A stretch of 64,000 bases of DNA from Bacillota bacterium (GTDB taxonomy: Bacteria > Bacillota > UBA4882 > UBA8346). Each line of letters starts with the position of its first letter. The first letter of the stretch is position 1. This document shows, one piece after another, positions 61,245-64,000 of the stretch. Where the stretch lies: NCBI GenBank assembly GCA_023417475.1, contig JAEZFP010000022.1, positions 1-64,000 on the forward strand. The letters are read 5' to 3'. The translations under genes were made by a program, and so were the position numbers. The notes under the pieces were generated by a model, which worked only from the letters and a program-made list of their open reading frames with translations, was not told where the DNA came from and ran no database searches.

Positions 61245-62375
61245 TTACCTCCCTCCGAACGGACCGCCCGCATTCTGCGGGGCCGAGCCAGATTTGGCAA
61301 GCATTACCGGTTTGGCCACCGCCACCTGATCCCCTACTCGCAACCCCGAGACAACCTGCCAGTTTTTACCTTGTTTCAAGCCAAGCTTCACCGGAACCGT
61401 TTGCAGTTGTTTTCCGCGCAACACCGCTACCGTATCGCGGCCTTTTTCCTGGATGACGCTACCGGCCGGAACCACTAACGCCCCGGAGTATTCCGCCGCG
61501 GTCACCGTAACGTCGACGGTCATGCCCGGCAGCAATCCGCTGGTTGCTTCGGTCATTTTGATCCGTACCGGATAGTTGACCACGTCTTCGCCCTCATTTT
61601 GTCCCAAATTGCTGATCTCCGTGACCGTTCCGGCATTGACGCTTTGTTTTTCATCTTTCCCGGTGACCACGGCGGTTTGTCCGGTTTTAACCAGACCGAT
61701 ATCATTTTGATCGACTTTCGCTTCAACTCCCAGCGCGTCCGGTTTCATCACTGTCGCCAACAGCGTTTGCGGGGTGATTTTATCGCCCGGCTGAATGTTG
61801 ATCCAGGCGATCTGCCCGTCAAACGGCGCCCGGATCATCAATGTTTCATTTTTTGATACATAATAGCCGTCATTTTTAGCATTTATGGCAGCGACCCGCT
61901 CTTTGGCCAGTTTGACTTGTTCCTTATAGATCGCCGCTTGATGCGAATACGTACCCAACTGCAGGGCGTTGCTTTTTTGGATCTGATTTACATAAAGTTC
62001 GGTCGCCACCTGACTCGCCGATTGGCTCAAACCCAACTCCGCTTGCCGCAGGGCCGATTGGGCGTCTTGCCACTGCGCTTTCAGAGTCGCCGAATGAATC
62101 ACAACTAAAATATCGCCTTTGGTCACTTTCGAACCGGCTTCAACCTTTACCTGTTCGACCGTTCCCTCATAGTCGGCGTAAAGATCTTTTTTCTCCAACG
62201 CCATAACTTTACCGGTAGCGTCAACTTTCTGACTGATATCCATTCGTTGCACCGTGGTAAAGTCGTATTTTTGGGCAAGCGCTTTCAGGCCGTCGCCTTT
62301 CGGCCAAGCGAAAAACGCCCCAAGCCCGATGACGGCAACCACACCGACACTTAGTATAATCGTCTTCCGTTTCAC
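61245..62375 (-). CDS. MacA/HlyD-type efflux adaptor
   Basis: 376 aa membrane-fusion protein. N-terminal signal/anchor (TIILSVGVVAVIGLGAFFAW), a biotinyl-lipoyl-like region (YADYEGTVEQVKVEAGSKVTKGDILVVI), a hairpin coiled coil of about residues 100-160, and beta-barrel/MPD domains. GTG 62375 start. With an outer membrane implied by TonB, it could link to an outer-membrane channel such as TolC; none is in the window. Confidence 0.9.
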   Translation of the reverse strand: MKRKTIILSVGVVAVIGLGAFFAWPKGDGLKALAQKYDFTTVQRMDISQKVDATGKVMALEKKDLYADYEGTVEQVKVEAGSKVTKGDILVVIHSATLKAQWQDAQSALRQAELGLSQSASQVATELYVNQIQKSNALQLGTYSHQAAIYKEQVKLAKERVAAINAKNDGYYVSKNETLMIRAPFDGQIAWINIQPGDKITPQTLLATVMKPDALGVEAKVDQNDIGLVKTGQTAVVTGKDEKQSVNAGTVTEISNLGQNEGEDVVNYPVRIKMTEATSGLLPGMTVDVTVTAAEYSGALVVPAGSVIQEKGRDTVAVLRGKQLQTVPVKLGLKQGKNWQVVSGLRVGDQVAVAKPVMLAKSGSAPQNAGGPFGGR

Positions 62376-62567
62376 GTCTTGTTCCTCTTTTCCGCTTGAT
62401 TTTATTTCAGTATAATCATTGCCTAGTGTACGATGGTCTCTTATATGATCATCGTTGTAAACGAGTAATTAGTTCCGCCGATCGCCGTTGGTTTTAGCGG
62501 AAATTACGGAGTAGGATTCCAGCGTTGGATAGAAAAGGATTTTTTACCGGCCCAAATGCCAGGATGA

Positions 62568-62595
62568 ACCGAACCTACGACCCACGCATAAAGTA
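62568..62595 (+). promoter_or_regulatory. Candidate sigma-K-type promoter
   Basis: CATAAAGTA at 62587-62595 fits the sigma-K -10 consensus CATANNNTA, with AC at 62568-62569 (spacer 17) as the -35. The start of the next gene is 43 bases downstream. A single weak-consensus match, so tentative. Confidence 0.45.
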
Positions 62596-62637
62596 TATTG
62601 CACTTGCGACAGTGATAACGATGAAGAAGGAAAAACG

Positions 62638-63165
62638 ATGCCAAATTTCCGAATCACCTCCAGTTTATCCGATTTAGTCGACGTAAATAATGTCCCATTT
62701 GTCCAAAATCAATGTCAGCTTGGGAAACTATATAGCGTTGTCACTGGCGCGCAAGCGGTGGCGCTTGGGGGATTTATGGTCGTGCAGTTGACAAATCCCG
62801 CCAACTCCGCAAAAACCCTCTATGCCCAGCAGCTCATGATCAGCGTAACCGGCGTTACGACGGTCGACATCATCCGCAACGCCACCTTTGCGGCAAGCGG
62901 CGCCGCATTAACCCCACGCAATCTCAATTGGGCGACGTCCGACGCCAGCAGCATCAATGGTAAATTCCTGGTACAGGCTACCGATCCTACCGTCAGCGGC
63001 ATTCCCTTGTTCTCCTATGTGCAAACCAACGCGGCGCCGACTCTTCAAAATCTCCTCGGCTCGCTCATTATCCCCAGCGGTACGGCGAACCGGCAATTAT
63101 ATTTCCGCATGAACTGCAGCGCTTTAACAACTGTTTCTTTCAGTTTCAACTGGGTCGAACTGTAG
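62638..63165 (+). CDS. Unknown beta-rich protein
   Basis: Not recognised, 175 aa, no signal peptide or membrane segment. Composition (many Ser, Thr, Asn, Val, Ala; few charged residues; FRITSSLSDLVDVN, QLYFRMNCSALTTVSFSFNW) suggests an all-beta surface or capsid-like fold. AAGGA precedes the ATG. It is monocistronic, preceded by a sigma-K-like -10, and convergent with the DUF3298-type gene. Spore surface protein or phage/tailocin-derived structural protein are both possible, but neither is shown. Confidence 0.7.
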   Translation: MPNFRITSSLSDLVDVNNVPFVQNQCQLGKLYSVVTGAQAVALGGFMVVQLTNPANSAKTLYAQQLMISVTGVTTVDIIRNATFAASGAALTPRNLNWATSDASSINGKFLVQATDPTVSGIPLFSYVQTNAAPTLQNLLGSLIIPSGTANRQLYFRMNCSALTTVSFSFNWVEL

Positions 63166-63218
63166 CCCATCCAATGCAGTTACGGCAACTGTTCTATCTA
63201 ACTAATCCGCCCATGCGC

Positions 63219-63267
63219 CCATAAATTACGACGCACCCGATTCATTCGAGTACGTCGTAATTTATGG
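63219..63267. terminator. Long hairpin between convergent genes
   Basis: A perfect 15-bp inverted repeat, CCATAAATTACGACG (63219-63233) with its complement at 63253-63267, 19-base loop. No T-run on either strand. Confidence 0.55.
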
Positions 63268-63276
63268 AATAGCGCT

Positions 63277-63882
63277 TCAATACAGCATTGCGCCCAACGG
63301 TCCGTTTTCATCAATGATGTTTTGAATCGCGTAGACGGAGATGGGAAAGTACAAAATTCCATAAACATACGCCGCCAGTTCGTATAGTTGGTAATAGAGA
63401 ACCAATGATTTATCCGCGATATAAAAATCCTGATCCGCTTTTACCCCGGGGAATTTGTCTAATAACGGGATCTGGCGTTCTTTGATCTGCGCTTCCACCA
63501 TTGCGGAGAGCACCCGTTGATAGTTGCTGCCCGGTTTGAAAAGTTCGGCGAGGGTATATGATTTGCCCGTCTCCACATTAAACGTAAGCGACCTGATCAC
63601 CGTCATCCCGTGCGCACCGCCGGAAAACCAATAAATAATCAACGCCAGGCTAAGCACGCCCCGCTCATTGGTTTTCAACTCATACGTTCCGGTCACATCC
63701 GTTCCCGGACCCTCATAATAGCCGGAGTCCACAATCATCTGGTGAACCAGTTGTTGAATCGTCTGGTTGATCTGCCGTTGCGCGTTTAAATTCGCCAATC
63801 CGTATACTTGCGGATAGGCAAAGGTCAACCGGGGCAGATTCAGATGTTCGGTGTGAATCGACACCGGCAGGCTGTTATTCAT
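63277..63882 (-). CDS. DUF4163/DUF3298 (RsiV-type) domain protein
   Basis: 201 aa, without a membrane anchor. Seen: N-terminal DUF4163-like part (FAYPQVYGLANLNAQRQINQTI, GTYELKTNERGVLSLALIIYWFSGGAHG) and DUF3298 part (SLTFNVETGKSYTLAELFKPGSNY, DFYIADKSLVLYYQLYELAAY). In B. subtilis such domains occur in RsiV and PdaC. Here the protein is soluble and probably cytoplasmic. Near the right edge of the window. Confidence 0.85.
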   Translation of the reverse strand: MNNSLPVSIHTEHLNLPRLTFAYPQVYGLANLNAQRQINQTIQQLVHQMIVDSGYYEGPGTDVTGTYELKTNERGVLSLALIIYWFSGGAHGMTVIRSLTFNVETGKSYTLAELFKPGSNYQRVLSAMVEAQIKERQIPLLDKFPGVKADQDFYIADKSLVLYYQLYELAAYVYGILYFPISVYAIQNIIDENGPLGAMLY

Positions 63883-64000
63883 CGTTCAATCCCATCCCTT
63901 CTATCCTTTACAAAACCACACCCGACTTTAGTTACCATTCTATTCAGGGACAAAAGTTTAGGTACACAAATCGAACCAGACTTGGTTTGCAACGATCGAT

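Noticed and set aside
1..64000. tRNA, rRNA, insertion sequences, prophage, replication origin
   Set aside because: Gaps were read on both strands and no cloverleaf, rRNA motif, transposase, integrase or DnaA-box cluster was recognised.

Overview
The window looks like a piece of chromosome from a diderm (outer-membrane-bearing) member of the Bacillota. The evidence is mixed. RNase J, a CNNM/HlyC protein, strong GGAGG ribosome binding sites, many GTG/TTG starts and one sigma-K-like promoter point to a Gram-positive-type lineage. A TonB-ExbB-ExbD set with a TonB-dependent outer-membrane receptor requires an outer membrane. Limnochordia/Hydrogenispora-like or Negativicutes-like lineages would fit, but this is inference and I cannot name a species. 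No rRNA, tRNA, CRISPR array, insertion sequence or prophage was recognised.

Layout. 1-390: non-coding, with nested inverted repeats. 0.39-8.1 kb: housekeeping genes (dihydrolipoamide dehydrogenase, alpha/beta hydrolase, RNase J, an IlvD/Edd-type dehydratase, a CNNM/HlyC membrane protein). 8.2-15.6 kb: one minus-strand operon of LacI-type regulator, PotBCAD-type ABC importer, adenine deaminase and nucleoside phosphorylase, with two near-identical 16-bp palindromes upstream that should be its operators. 15.7-20.4 kb: HAD phosphatase, Lrp-type regulator, UlaG-like metallohydrolase, and a MerR regulator with an MFS exporter whose two promoters both have the 19-bp spacer typical of MerR control. 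20.6-24.2 kb: an ABC-2 exporter flanked by two paralogous small proteins, one with a tail of 10 cysteines. 24.5-31.8 kb: a full corrinoid uptake operon (BtuB, TonB, ExbB, ExbD, BtuF, BtuC, BtuD with a fused extra domain) under a cobalamin riboswitch. 32-37.4 kb: a LacI regulator and a heterodimeric ABC exporter sharing one operator sequence, then a PHP phosphoesterase. 37.4-40.9 kb: Nudix hydrolase, a long structured repeat region, CorA, a DinD-like protein, and a 21-bp tandem repeat that encodes 7-residue repeats. 40.9-51.7 kb: hexuronate/sugar-acid catabolic operon with a sugar ABC importer and a divergent AraC regulator. 52-58.6 kb: MBL hydrolase, then a MarR-controlled multidrug cluster (heterodimeric ABC exporter plus 14-TM MFS). 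58.7-62.4 kb: CAP-domain lipoprotein and a MacA/MacB-type efflux system. 62.6-63.9 kb: an unknown beta-rich protein behind a sigma-K-like promoter, and a DUF3298-type protein.

Themes. The window is rich in transport: two import operons with matching catabolic enzymes (purine/nucleoside; hexuronate), one corrinoid import system, and at least five export systems with local regulators. The parts I find hardest to explain from known systems are the Cys-tailed paralogue pair around the ABC-2 exporter, the heptad-encoding 21-bp repeat, the fused BtuD domain, and a family of structured intergenic repeats shared by 16.8 kb, 38.1 kb and perhaps the first 400 bases.
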